Shown: positions 1-10,619, counted from the stretch's first letter. The stretch is DNA of 64,000 bases from Apostichopus japonicus (GCF_037975245.1 NC_092565.1:11466499-11530498), one strand, 5' to 3'. Notes: generated by a model from the letters alone, not told the origin. Program-made: numbers and translations.

Positions 1-63
1 ATGGTTTATTGGAGAAAGTCTTATACCATGGATAACTGTGGTAATTCTAGAGCTTATACTAAT
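1..63 (+). pseudogene. 18S rRNA 5' fragment, copy 0 (cut by window edge)
   Basis: Only the last 63 bases of the repeated 18S stub are present, including GGATAACTGTGGTAATTCTA. It ends at the same AGCTTATACTAAT / GAGAGAG junction as all other copies. Confidence 0.9.
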
Positions 64-445
64 GAGAGAGGAAGGAAAAGGGAGAAGAGAGAAGGCTTCT
101 CGCGTTGCTTGGTGGATGGCACGAGTGTCATGCGACCGGGCGGAGGGCAGAGTCGTAGGCCGAAGGCGACGGCAGGCCGGCCCGATCCACCCGCAGAGAT
201 GAGAGAGAAAGTAGAATGGAGAGATGAAGAATGAGAGAGGAAGGAGAAGAGAGAAGGCTTCTCGCGTTGCTTGGTGGCTGGCACGAGTGTCATGCGACCG
301 GGCGGAGGGCAGAGCGGCAGGCCGAAGGCGACGGCAGGCCGGCCCGATTCACCCGCAGAGATCTGGATCTCGTTCGAGAATTCGAGATCTCGTGGGGGCA
401 GTCGGGAGGGGTATTCGAGTCGATCCGAGACTCGTGAAGCCTTTC

Positions 446-481
446 AATATCTGTCGTGTGTGTATAAATGTCATGGTTGGA
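446..481 (+). promoter_or_regulatory. P1 spacer promoter-like core, unit 0
   Basis: AATATCTGTCGTGTG then TGTATAAATGTCATGG. P1 is preceded by GATCCGAGACTCGTGAAG and followed by ACACTTGCGGGCC, so it shares ~36 bp with P3 but leads into a spacer module instead of the ETS. Spacer promoter is an inference from rDNA of other eukaryotes. Confidence 0.45.
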
Positions 482-510
482 CACTTGCGGGCCTTCTCGT
501 AGGGTCGGCC

Positions 511-573
511 GTCGTTTCTTCGCGACCATGTGTTGCAACTCACGGTCGTTTCTTCGCGACCATGTGTTGCAAC
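511..573 (+). repeat. 34-bp-period duplication in module 1 of unit 0
   Basis: GTCGTTTCTTCGCGACCATG... occurs twice (511-539, 545-573). Confidence 0.9.
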
Positions 574-1540
574 AACTGCGCTCTCACGGGGTTCATCCAC
601 TCCCCCCCGTGAGCAGAGGTGTCCCTCCGTGCACACGTATGTATCAACGTTCAGATATGAAGCTTTCGCGGACGGGAGTCCACCCGAGACTCGAAAAGGC
701 TCCTTGCCTGTGGTGCGTAAATATTTTTGCACGTCTAGACTCTTGCTGGCCTTCTCGGTAGGGTCAGCCGTCGTTTCATCGCGACCATGTGTTGCAACTC
801 GGCGCTCAGAGCGGGGGTTTTCACCCACTCGCCCCGTGAGCAGAAGATTCTTTCGTGCATATTATCTACAAACCCAGATATTGAGCTTTTTCATCCGCAG
901 AACCCCCGGTGGAGAAGAGAGAAGAGAGAGAGAGGAGAGATGAAAGGGAGAAGAGAGAAGGCTTCTCGCGTTGCTTGGTGGATGGCACGAGTGTCATGCG
1001 ACCTGGCGGAGGGTAGAGCGGCAGGCCGAAGGCGACGGCAGGCCGGCCCGATTCACCCGCAGAGATCTGGATCTCGTTCGAGAATTCGAGATCTCGTGGG
1101 GGGCAGTCGGGAGGGGCAGTCGATCAGAGAGAAAGGAGAAGGGAGAGATGAGAGATGAGAGAGAAAGGAGAGGGGAGAAGGGAGAAGAGAGAAGGCTTCT
1201 CGCGTTGTTCGGTGGATGGCACAAGTGTCATGAGAGAAAGGAGAAGGGAGAGATGAGAGATGAGAGAGAAAGGAGAAGGGAGAAGAGAGTAGGCTTCTCG
1301 CGTTGCTTGGTGGATGGCACGAGTGTCATGCGACCTGGCAGAGTGGCGGGTCGAAGGCGACGGCAGGCCGGCCCGATGCATCTGCAAGATCTGACCCTCG
1401 TTCGAGATTTTGAGATCTCTTTAGTGTAGCGGGTATTGGCTTAAGTGTGTGATCCAATGGTCAGAACGAGTGGGCAGAGTGAATCGGATTCTATATATGA
1501 GGGGGGTTGTAGAGTCGATCCAAGACTCGAGAAGGCTTTT

Positions 1541-1576
1541 AATATCTGTCGTGGGTGTATAAATGTCATGGTTGGA
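1541..1576 (+). promoter_or_regulatory. P2 spacer promoter-like core, unit 0
   Basis: AATATCTGTCGTGGG then TGTATAAATGTCATGG. P2 is set apart by an upstream ~120-bp segment unique to this position in the unit (TTTAGTGTAGCGGGTATTGG ... TCTATATATGAGGGGGGTTG), which adds an AT-rich TATATA stretch ~65 bp before the core. Confidence 0.45.
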
Positions 1577-2524
1577 CACTTGCGGGCCCTCTCGTAGGGT
1601 CGGCCGTCGTTTCTTCGCGACCATGTGTTGCAACTCGGCGCTCTCACGGGGTTCATCCACTCCCCCCCGTGAGCAGAGGTGTCCCTCCGTGCACACGTAT
1701 ATATCAACGTTCAGATATGAAGCTTTCGCGGACGGGAGTCCACCCGAGACTCGAAAAGGCTCCTTGCCTGTGGTGAGTAAATATTTTTGCACGTCTAGAC
1801 TCTTGCTGGCCTTCTCGGTAGGGTCAGCCGTCGTTTCATCGCGACCATGTGTTGCAACTCGGCGCTCAGAGCGGGGGTTTTCACCCACTCGCCTCGTGAG
1901 CAGAAGGTTCTTTCGTGCATATTATCTACAAACCCAGATATTGAGCTTTTTCATCCGCAGAACCCCCGGTGGAGAAGAGAGAGAAGAGAGAGAGAGAAGA
2001 GAGGAGAGATGGAAGGGAGAAGAGAGAAGGCTTCTCGCGTTGCTTGGTGGATGGCACGAGTGTCATGCGACCTTGCGGAGGGTAGAGCGGCAGGCCGAAG
2101 GCGACGGCAGGCCGGCCCGATTCACCCGCAGAGATCTGGATCTCGTTCGAGAATTCGAGATCTCGTGGGGGACAGTCGGGAGGGGCAGTCGATCAGAGAG
2201 AAAGGAGAAGGGAGAGATGAGAGATGAGAGAGAAAGGAGAAGTGAGAAGGGAGAAGGCTTCTCGTGTTTTTTGTTGGTTGGCACAAGTGTCATGAGAGAA
2301 AGGAGAGATGATAGAGAAGAGAGAAGGCTTCTCGCGTTGCTTGGTGATTGGCACGAGTGTCATGCGACCGGGCGGAGGGCATAGTCGCAGGCCGAAGGCC
2401 GAAGGCGACGGCAGGCCGGCCCGATTCACCCACAGAGATCATCGGTCTCGTTCGAAGTTTCGAGATCTCGTGGGGGTCAGTCGGGAGGGGTAGTCGAGTC
2501 GATCCGATACTCGAGAAGGCCTTC

Positions 2525-2560
2525 AATATCTGTCGTATGTGTATAAATGTCATGGTTGGA
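2525..2560 (+). promoter_or_regulatory. P3 gene-proximal promoter-like core, unit 0
   Basis: AATATCTGTCGTATG followed by TGTATAAATGTCATGG, 578 bases upstream of the 18S start. P3 is told from P1/P2 by GTCGTATG before the TATA-like box and by GGACTCGTGCAAGATATATCC after it. Its position upstream of an ETS-like leader and its near-exact duplication further upstream in the spacer match known rDNA gene promoters with spacer-promoter copies. A Pol I promoter is therefore the best guess, but no start site can be read from sequence. The following hairpin (2579-2620) has one broken pair at 2612. Confidence 0.5.
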
Positions 2561-3117
2561 CTCGTGCAAGATATATCCGGGAGCAACCCCGACACTCCTC
2601 TGAAAATACGGCTTGCTCCCAGGTGAGAAGGTCGATTGTGTGGTCGATGGCACGAGTGTCATGCGACCGGGCGAGGGCCGAGTATTTAGCCGACGGTGAC
2701 GACAGGCCGCCCGATGGAGAAACGGTCAGATATCGAGCTTTCATCACGGGACCCGTTCGGGCTTGTTGCCGTTGCTGCGACCATGTGTTGCACTCGGCGC
2801 TCTGTACGGGCTTTTTCATCCAAGCAACGAATGCACGCTCGAGGCGTGCGATTGCTCTCCTCTATAACAGTGGACGAGCCGTCGCCCTCCCGCGTCGCTT
2901 CGAACCGGTCCCGTGTCCAAGGCGGGACCACTGCGACTCCTCTCGAAACGACCCAGTCGACTCGGGTAGAGATATACACCTCGAGAATCCCTTCGGGCGG
3001 TTCTTCGATCACTGTACCGTAATAGCACGGCATCGAAGGTTGAGGATTGAGAGAGAAAGGGGAGTGCGAGAGCGACTCCAGGATGGCGAACGGGCCTAGC
3101 CCGGTTCCGTCGACCGT

Positions 3118-3293
3118 TACCTGGTTGATCCTGCCAGTAGTCATATGCTTGTCTCGAAGATTAAGCAATGCACGGCTAAGTACAATCCTGAACATACAAG
3201 AGAAACTGCAGATGGCTCATTAGATCAGTTATGGTTTATTGGAGAAAGTCTTATACCATGGATAACTGTGGTAATTCTAGAGCTTATACTAAT
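3118..3293 (+). pseudogene. 18S rRNA 5' fragment, copy 1
   Basis: Matches the start of eukaryotic SSU rRNA: TACCTGGTTGATCCTGCCAG, AGTCATATGCTTGTCTC, AAGATTAAGC, CTAAGTAC, GGCTCATTA, ATCAGTTATGGTTTATT and GGATAACTGTGGTAATTCTA. Only ~176 of the usual ~1800-1900 bases are present. The fragment breaks off just where the canonical gene reads GAGCTAATACATGC (here GAGCTTATACTAAT) and becomes GA repeat. Near-universal positions are altered: CGAAG for CAAAG, AAGCAATG for AAGCCATG, CACGGCTAAG for CATGTCTAAG. Without the rest of 18S it cannot form a ribosomal small subunit RNA. I call it a pseudogene fragment; a regulatory or structural role is not excluded. This copy is the array consensus. Confidence 0.95.
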
Positions 3294-3675
3294 GAGAGAG
3301 AAAGGAAAAGGGAGAAGAGAGAAGGCTTCTCGCGTTGCTTGGTGGATGGCACGAGTGTCATGCGAACGGGCGGAGGGCAGAGTCGTAGGCCGAAGGCGAC
3401 GGCAGGCCGGCCGGATCCACCCGAAGAGATGAGAGAGAAAGTAGAATGGAGAGATGAAGAATGAGAGAGGAAGGAGAAGAGAGAAGGCTTCTCGCGTTGC
3501 TTGGTGGCTGGCACGAGTGTCATGCGACGGGGCGGAGGGCAGAGCGGCAGGCCGAAGGCGACGGCAGGCCGGCCCGATTCACCCGCAGAGATCTGGATCT
3601 CGTTCGAGAATTCGAGATCTCGTGGGGGCAGTCGGGAGGGGTATTCGAGTCGATCCGAGACTCGTGAAGCCTTTC

Positions 3676-3711
3676 AATATCTGTCGTGTGTGTATAAATG
3701 TCATGGTTGGA
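3676..3711 (+). promoter_or_regulatory. P1 spacer promoter-like core, unit 1
   Basis: Upstream flank GTGAAGCCTTTCAATATC, as in unit 0; other P1 copies read GTGAAGGCTTTC. Confidence 0.45.
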
Positions 3712-3740
3712 CACTTGCGGGCCTTCTCGTAGGGTCGGCC

Positions 3741-3803
3741 GTCGTTTCTTCGCGACCATGTGTTGCAACTCACGGTCGTTTCTTCGCGACCATATGTTGC
3801 AAC
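3741..3803 (+). repeat. 34-bp-period duplication in module 1 of unit 1
   Basis: Same duplication as in unit 0; the second copy reads CATATGTTGC. No other unit has it. Confidence 0.9.
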
Positions 3804-4779
3804 AACTGCGCTCTCACGGGGTTCATCCACTCCCCCCCGTGAGCAGAGGTGTCCCTCCGTGCACACGTATATATCAACGTTCAGATATGAAGCTTTCGCG
3901 GACGGGAGTCCACCCGAGACTCGAAAAGGCTCCTTGCCTGTGGTGCGTAAATATTTTTGCACGTCTAGACTCTTGCTGGCCTTCTCGGTAGGGTCAGCCG
4001 TCGTTTCATCGCGACCATGTGTTGCAACTCGGCGCTCAGAGCGGGGGTTTTCACCCACTCGCCCCGTGAGCAGAAGATTCTTTCGTGCATATTATCTACA
4101 AACCCAGATATTGAGCTTTTTCATCCGCAGAACCCCCGGTGGAGAAGAGAGAAGAGAGAGAAGAGAGAGAGAGGAGAAATGAAAGGGAGAAGAGAGAAGG
4201 CTTCTCGCGTTGCTTGGTGGATGGCACGAGTGTCATGCGACCTGGCGGAGGGTAGAGCGGCAGGCCGAAGGCGACGGCAGGCCGGCCCGATTCACCCGCA
4301 GAGATCTGGATCTCGTTCGAGAATTCGAGATCTCGTGGGGGGCAGTCGGGAGGGGCAGTCGATCAGAGAGAAAGGAGAAAGGAGAAGGGAGAGATGAGAG
4401 ATGAGAGAGAAAGGAGAAAGGAGAAGAGAGAAGGCTTCTCGCGTTGTTCGGTGGATGGCACAAGTGTCATGAGAGAAAGGAGAAGGGAGAGATGAGAGAT
4501 GAGAGAGAAAGGAGAAGGGAGAAGAGAGTAGGCTTCTCGCGTTGCTTGGTGGATGGCACGAGTGTCATGCGACCTGGCAGAGTGGCGGGTCGAAGGCGAC
4601 GGCAGGCCGGCCCGATGCATCTGCAAGATCTGACCCTCGTTCGAGATTTTGAGATCTCTTTAGTGTAGCGGGTATTGGCTTAAGTGTGTGATCCAATGGT
4701 CAGAACGAGTGGGCAGAGTGAATCGGATTCTATATATGAGGGGGGTTGTAGGGTCGATCCAAGACTCGAGAAGGCTTTC

Positions 4780-4815
4780 AATATCTGTCGTGGGTGTATA
4801 AATGTCATGGTTGGA
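4780..4815 (+). promoter_or_regulatory. P2 spacer promoter-like core, unit 1
   Basis: P2 core, but upstream GGCTTTCAATATC is P1-like and the flank has GTAGGGTCGATCC. Confidence 0.45.
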
Positions 4816-4900
4816 CACTTGCGGGCCCTCTCGTAGGGTCGGCCGTCGTTTCTTCGCGACCATGTGTTGCAACTCGGCGCTCTCACGGGGTTCATCCACT

Positions 4901-4912
4901 CCCCCCCCCCCC
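4901..4912 (+). repeat. Poly-C tract, 12 C (unit 1)
   Basis: Expanded form of the module poly-C site before GTGAGCAG; most copies have 4-7 C. Confidence 0.9.
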
Positions 4913-5761
4913 GTGAGCAGAGGTGTCCCTCCGTGCACACGTATATATCAACGTTCAGATATGAAGCTTTCGCGGACGGGAGTCCACCCGAGACTGGAAA
5001 AGGCTCCTTGCCTGTGGTGCGTAAATATTTTTGCACGTCTAGACTCTTGCTGGCCTTCTCGGTAGGGTCAGCCGTCGTTTCATCGCGACCATGTGTTGCA
5101 ACTCGGCGCTCAGAGCGGGGGTTTTCACCCACTCGCCCCGTGAGCAGAAGGTTCTTTCGTGCATATTATCTACAAACCCAGATATTGAGCTTTTTCATCC
5201 GCAGAACCCCCGGTGGAGAAGAGAGAGAAGAGAGAGAGAGAAGAGAGGAGAGATGGAAGGGAGAAGAGAGAAGGCTTCTCGCGTTGCTTGGTGGATGGCA
5301 CGAGTGTCATGCGACCTTGCGGAGGGTAGAGCGGCAGGCCGAAGGCGACGGCAGGCCGGCCCGATTCACCCGCAGAGATCTGGATCTCGTTCGAGAATTC
5401 GAGATCTCGTGGGGGACAGTCGGGAGGGGCAGTCGATCAGAGAGAAAGGAGAAGGGAGAGATGAGAGATGAGAGAGAAAGGAGAAGTGAGAAGGGAGAAG
5501 GCTTCTCGTGTTTTTTGTTGGTTGGCACAAGTGTCATGAGAGAAAGGAGAGATGATAGAGAAGAGAGAAGGCTTCTCGCGTTGCTTGGTGATTGGCACGA
5601 GTGTCATGCGACCGGGCGGAGGGCAGAGTCGCAGGCCGAAGGCGACGGCAGGCCGGCCCGATTCACCCACAGAGATCATCGGTCTCGTTCGAAGTTTCGA
5701 GATCTCGTGGGGGGTAGTCGGGAGGGGTAGTCGAGTCGATCCGATACTCGAGAAGGCCTTC

Positions 5762-5797
5762 AATATCTGTCGTATGTGTATAAATGTCATGGTTGGA
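5762..5797 (+). promoter_or_regulatory. P3 promoter-like core, unit 1
   Basis: 591 bases upstream of 18S; intact hairpin at 5816-5857. Confidence 0.5.
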
Positions 5798-6367
5798 CTC
5801 GTGCAAGATATATCCGGGAGCAACCCCGACACTCCTCTGAAAATACGGGTTGCTCCCAGGTGAGAAGGTCGATTGTGTGGTCGATGGCACGAGTGTCATG
5901 CGACCGGGCGAGGGCCGAGTATTTAGCCGACGTTGACGGCAGGCCGCCCGATGGAGAAACGGTCAGATATCGAGCTTTCATCACGGGACCCGTTCGGGCT
6001 TGTTGCCGTTGCTGCGACCATGTGTTGCACTCGGCGCTCTGTACGGGCTTTTTCATCCAAGCAACGAATGCACGCTCGAGGCGTGCGATTGCTCTCCTCT
6101 ATAACAGTGGACGAGCAGTCGCCCTCCCGCGTCGCCCTCCCGCGTCGCTTCGAACCGGTCCCGTGTCCAAGGCGGGACCACTGCGACTCCTCTCGAAACG
6201 ACCCAGTCGACTCGGGTAGAGATATACACCTCGAGAATCCCTTCGGGCGGTTCTTCGATCACTGTACCGTAATAGCACGGCATCGAAGGTTGAGGATTGA
6301 GAGAGAAAGGGGAGTGCGATAGCGACTCCAGGATGGCGACAGGGCCTAGCCCGGTTCCGTCGACCGT

Positions 6368-6543
6368 TACCTGGTTGATCCTGCCAGTAGTCATATGCTT
6401 GTCTCGAAGATTAAGCAATGCACGGCTAAGTACAATCCTGAACATACAAGAGAAACTGCAGATGGCTCATTAGATCAGTTATGGTTTATTGGAGAAAGTC
6501 TTATACCATGGATAACTGTGGTAATTCTAGAGCTTATACTAAT
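6368..6543 (+). pseudogene. 18S rRNA 5' fragment, copy 2
   Basis: Consensus copy; 591 bases downstream of the P3 core that begins at 5777. Followed by a single box instead of two before P1. Confidence 0.94.
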
Positions 6544-6763
6544 GAGAGAGAAAGGAAAAGGGAGAAGAGAGAAGGCTTCTCGCGTTGCTTGGTGGCTGGC
6601 ACGAGTGTCATGCGACGGGGCGGAGGGCAGAGCGGCAGGCCGAAGGCGACGGCAGGCCGGCCCGATTCACCCGCAGAGATCTGGATCTCGTTCGAGAATT
6701 CGAGATCTCGTGGGGGCAGTCGGGAGGGGCATTCGAGTCGATCCGAGACTCGTGAAGGCTTTT

Positions 6764-6799
6764 AATATCTGTCGTGGGTGTATAAATGTCATGGTTGGA
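6764..6799 (+). promoter_or_regulatory. P1/P2 hybrid core, unit 2
   Basis: Far upstream flank is P1-like (GAGACTCGTGAAGG), the core is P2-like (TTTTAATATCTGTCGTGGG), and the downstream module is truncated to its second half. Confidence 0.45.
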
Positions 6800-7608
6800 C
6801 TCTTGCTGGCCTTCTCGGTAGGGTCAGCCGTCGTTTCATCGCGACCATGTGTTGCAACTCGGCGCTCAGAACGGGGGTTTTCACCCACTCGCCCCGTGAG
6901 CAGAAGATTATTTCGTGCATATTATCTACAAACCCAGATATTGAGCTTTTTCATCCGCAGAACCCCCGGTGGAGAAGAGAGAAGAGAGAGAAGAGAGAGA
7001 GAGGAGAGATGAAAGGGAGAAGAGAGAAGGCTTCTCGCGTTGCTTGGTGGATGGCACGAGTGTCATGCGACCTGGCGGAGGGTAGAGCGGCAGGCCGAAG
7101 GCGACGGCAGGCCGGCCCGATTCACCCGCAGAGATCTGGATCTCGTTCGAGAATTCGAGATCTCGTGGGCGGCAGTCGGGAGGGGCAGTCGATCAGAGAG
7201 AAAGGAGAAGGGAGAGATGAGAGATGAGAGAGAAAGGAGAGGGGAGAAAGGAGAAGAGAGAAGGCTTCTCGCGTTGTTCGGTGGATGGCACAAGTGTCAT
7301 GAGAGAAAGGAGAAGGGAGAGATGAGAGATGAGAGAGAAAGGAGAAGGGAGAAGAGAGTAGGCTTCTCGCGTTGCTGGTGGATGGCACGAGTGTCATGCG
7401 ACCTGGCAGAGTGGCGGGTCGAAGGCGACGGCAGGCCGGCCCGATGCATCTGCAAGATCTGACCCTCGTTCGAGATTTTGAGATCTCTTTAGTGTAGCGG
7501 GTATTGGCTTAAGTGTGTGATCCAATGGTCAGAACGAGTGGGCAGAGTGAATCGGATTCTATATATGAGGGGGGTTGTAGAGTCGATCCAAGACTCGAGA
7601 AGGCTTTT

Positions 7609-7644
7609 AATATCTGTCGTGGGTGTATAAATGTCATGGTTGGA
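7609..7644 (+). promoter_or_regulatory. P2 spacer promoter-like core, unit 2
   Basis: Canonical P2, 982 bp before P3. Confidence 0.45.
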
Positions 7645-8590
7645 CACTTGCGGGCCCTCTCGTAGGGTCGGCCGTCGTTTCTTCGCGACCATGTGTTGCA
7701 ACTCGGCGCTCTCACGGGGTTCATCCACTCCCCCCCGTGAGCAGAGGTGTCCCTCCGTGCACACGTATATATCAACGTTCAGATATGAAGCTTTCGCGGA
7801 CGGGAGTCCACCCGAGACTCGAAAAGGCTCCTTGCCTGTGGTGCGTAAATATTTTTGCACGTCTAGACTCTTGCTGGCCTTCTCGGTAGGGTCAGCCGTC
7901 GTTTCATCGCGACCATGTGTTGCAACTCGGCGCTCAGAGCGGGGGTTTTCACCCACTCGCCCCGTGAGCAGAAGGTTCTTTCGTGCATATTATCTACAAA
8001 CCCAGATATTGAGCTTTTTCATCCGCAGAACCCCCGGTGGAGAAGAGAGAGAAGAGAGAGAGAGAAGAGGAGAGATGGAAGGGAGAAGAGAGAAGGCTTC
8101 TCGCGTTGCTTGGTGGATGGCACGAGTGTCATGCGACCTTGCGGAGGGTAGAGCGGCAGGCCGAAAGCGACGGCAGGCCGGCCCGATTCACCCGCAGAGA
8201 TCTGGATCTCGTTCGAGAATTCGAGATCTCGTGGGGGACAGTCGGGAGGGGCAGTCGATCAGAGAGAAAGGAGAAGGGAGAGATGAGAGATGAGAGAGAA
8301 AGGAGAAGTGAGAAGGGAGAAGGCTTCTCGTGTTTTTTGTTGGTTGGCACAAGTGTCATGAGAGAAAGGAGAGATGATAGAGAAGAGAGAAGGCTTCTCG
8401 CGTTGCTTGGTGATTGGCACGAGTGTCATGCGACCGGGCGGAGGGCAGAGTCGCAGGCCGAAGGCCGAAGGCGACGGCAGGCCGGCCCGATTCACCCACA
8501 GAGATCATCGGTCTCGTTCGAAGTTTCGAGATCTCGTGGGGGGTAGTCGGGAGGGGTAGTCGAGTCGATCCGATACTCGAGAAGGCCTTC

Positions 8591-8626
8591 AATATCTGTC
8601 GTATGTGTATAAATGTCATGGTTGGA
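8591..8626 (+). promoter_or_regulatory. P3 promoter-like core, unit 2
   Basis: 578 bases upstream of 18S; intact hairpin at 8645-8686. Confidence 0.5.
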
Positions 8627-9183
8627 CTCGTGCAAGATATATCCGGGAGCAACCCCGACACTCCTCTGAAAATACGGGTTGCTCCCAGGTGAGAAGGTCG
8701 ATTGTGTGGTCGATGGCACGAGTGTCATGCGACCGGGCGAGGGCCGAGTATTTAGCCGACGGTGACGGCAGGCCGCCCGATGGAGAAACGGTCAGATATC
8801 GAGCTTTCATCACGGGACCCGTTCGGGCTTGTTGCCGTTGCTGCGACCATGTGTTGCACTCGGCGCTCTGTACGGGCTTTTTCATCCAAGCAACGAATGC
8901 ACGCTCGAGGCGTGCGATTGCTCTCCTCTATAACAGTGGACGAGCCGTCGCCCTCCCGCGTCGCTTCGAACCGGTCCCGTGTCCAAGGCGGGACCACTGC
9001 GACTCCTCTCGAAACGACCCAGTCGACTCGGGTAGAGATATACACCTCGAGAATCCCTTCGGGCGGTTCTTCGATCACTGTACCGTAATAGCACGGCATC
9101 GAAGGTTGAGGATTGAGAGAGAAAGGGGAGTGCGAGAGCGACTCCAGGATGGCGAACGGGCCTAGCCCGGTTCCGTCGACCGT

Positions 9184-9359
9184 TACCTGGTTGATCCTGC
9201 CAGTAGTCATATGCTTGTCTCGAAGATTAAGCAATGCACGGCTAAGTACAATCCTGAACATACAAGAGAAACTGCAGATGGCTCATTAGATCAGTTATGG
9301 TTTATTGGAGAAAGTCTTATACCATGGATAACTGTGGTAATTCTAGAGCTTATACTAAT
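9184..9359 (+). pseudogene. 18S rRNA 5' fragment, copy 3
   Basis: Consensus copy; 578 bases downstream of its P3 core. Confidence 0.94.
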
Positions 9360-9741
9360 GAGAGAGAAAGGAAAAGGGAGAAGAGAGAAGGCTTCTCGCG
9401 TTGCTTGGTGGATGGCACGAGTGTCATGCGACCGGGCGGAGGGCAGAGTCGTAGGCCGAAGGCGACGGCAGGCCGGCCCGATCCACCCGCAGAGATGAGA
9501 GAGAAAGTAGAATGGAGAGATGAAGAATGAGAGAGGAAGGAGAAGAGAGAAGGCTTCTCGCGATGCTTGGTGGCTGGCACGAGTGTCATGCGACGGGGCG
9601 GAGGGCAGAGCGGCAGGCCGAAGGCGACGGCAGGAGGGCCCGATTCACCCGCAGAGATCTGGATCTCGTTCGAGAATTCGAGATCTCGTGGGGGCAGTCG
9701 GGAGGGGTATTCGAGTCGATCCGAGACTCGTGAAGGCTTTC

Positions 9742-9777
9742 AATATCTGTCGTGTGTGTATAAATGTCATGGTTGGA
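9742..9777 (+). promoter_or_regulatory. P1 spacer promoter-like core, unit 3
   Basis: Canonical P1, 842 bp before P2. Confidence 0.45.
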
Positions 9778-9862
9778 CACTTGCGGGCCCTCTCGTAGGG
9801 TCGGCCGTCGTTTCTTCGCGACCATGTGTTGCAACTCGGCGCTCTCACGGGGTTCATCCACT

Positions 9863-9877
9863 CCCCCCCCCCCCCCC
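9863..9877 (+). repeat. Poly-C tract, 15 C (unit 3, module 1)
   Basis: Longest homopolymer of the window. Confidence 0.9.
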
Positions 9878-10583
9878 GTGAGCAGAGGTGTCCCTCCGTG
9901 CACACGTATATATCAACGTTCAGATATGAAGCTTTCGCGGACGGGAGTCCACCCGAGACTCGAAAAGGCTCCTTGCCTGTGGTGCGTAAATATTTTTGCA
10001 CGTCTAGACTCTTGCTGGCCTTCTCGGTAGGGTCAGCCGTCGTTTCATCGCGACCATGTGTTGCAACTCGGCGCTCAGAGCGGGGGTTTTCACCCACTCG
10101 CCCCGTGAGCAGAAGGTTCTTTCGTGCATATTATCTACAAACCCAGATGTTGAGCTTTTTCATCCGCAGAACCCCCGGTGGAGAAGAGAGAGAAGAGAGA
10201 GAGAGAGAAGAGAAGAGAGGAGAGATGGAAGGGAGAAGAGAGAAGGCTTCTCGCGTTGTTCGGTGGATGGCAGAAGTGTCATGAGAGAAAGGAGAAGGGA
10301 GAGATGAGAGATGAGAGAGAAGGGAGAAGAGAGTAGGCTTCTCGCGTTGCTGGTGGATGGCACGAGTATCATGCGACCTGGCAGAGTGGCGGGTCGAAGG
10401 CGACGGCAGGCCGGCCCGATGCATCTGCAAGATCTGACCCTCGTTCGAGATTTTGAGATCTCTTTAGTGTAGCGGGTATTGGCTTAAGTGTGTGATCCAA
10501 TGGTCAGAACGAGTGGGCAGAGTGAATCGGATTCTATATATGAGGGGGGTTGTAGAGTCGATCCAAGACTCGAGAAGGCTTTT

Positions 10584-10619
10584 AATATCTGTCGTGGGTG
10601 TATAAATGTCATGGTTGGA
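10584..10619 (+). promoter_or_regulatory. P2 spacer promoter-like core, unit 3
   Basis: Canonical P2, 1004 bp before P3. Confidence 0.45.

Larger units (their letters stand above)
1..3117 (+). repeat. Array unit 0 (left-truncated)
   Basis: Begins inside an 18S fragment (1-63). Cores: P1 at 446, P2 at 1541, P3 at 2525. Its first spacer module holds an extra 34-bp-period duplication (511-573) shared only with unit 1. One 13-bp ETS repeat. The 3' arm of the P3 hairpin carries G to C at 2612, the same change as in unit 20 at 63239. Extrapolated full length is 3230 bp. Confidence 0.95.
3118..6367 (+). repeat. Array unit 1 (3250 bp)
   Basis: Standard layout: 18S fragment, P1 (3676), module, P2 (4780), module, P3 (5762), ETS. 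It repeats the 34-bp-period duplication of unit 0 (3741-3803, one copy reading catatg instead of catgtg). The module-2 poly-C tract is expanded to 12 C (4901-4912). Two 13-bp ETS repeats. The end of the ETS reads GGATGGCGACAGGGCC, a variant shared only with unit 8. Confidence 0.95.
6368..9183 (+). repeat. Array unit 2 (2816 bp, two internal deletions)
   Basis: Two losses relative to the 3.2-kb unit. Box 1 is fused to box 2, so the 18S fragment is followed by one GA/box block instead of two. The first module is shortened: sequence after the core at 6764 jumps straight to CTCTTGCTGGCC, the start of the second half of the module. The first core is a P1/P2 hybrid. P2 is at 7609 and P3 at 8591. 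One 13-bp ETS repeat. Confidence 0.93.

Noticed and set aside
461-481. Pol II TATA-box promoters for protein genes
   Set aside because: The TATAAATG motif fits a TATA box, but no coding sequence follows any copy; location upstream of an ETS/18S leader favours an rDNA-type promoter.
8752-9261. 169-codon minus-strand frame starting in the 18S fragment
   Set aside because: Antisense of 18S and ETS. The same frame is broken or altered by the 13-bp repeat in other units, which is not how a conserved protein behaves.
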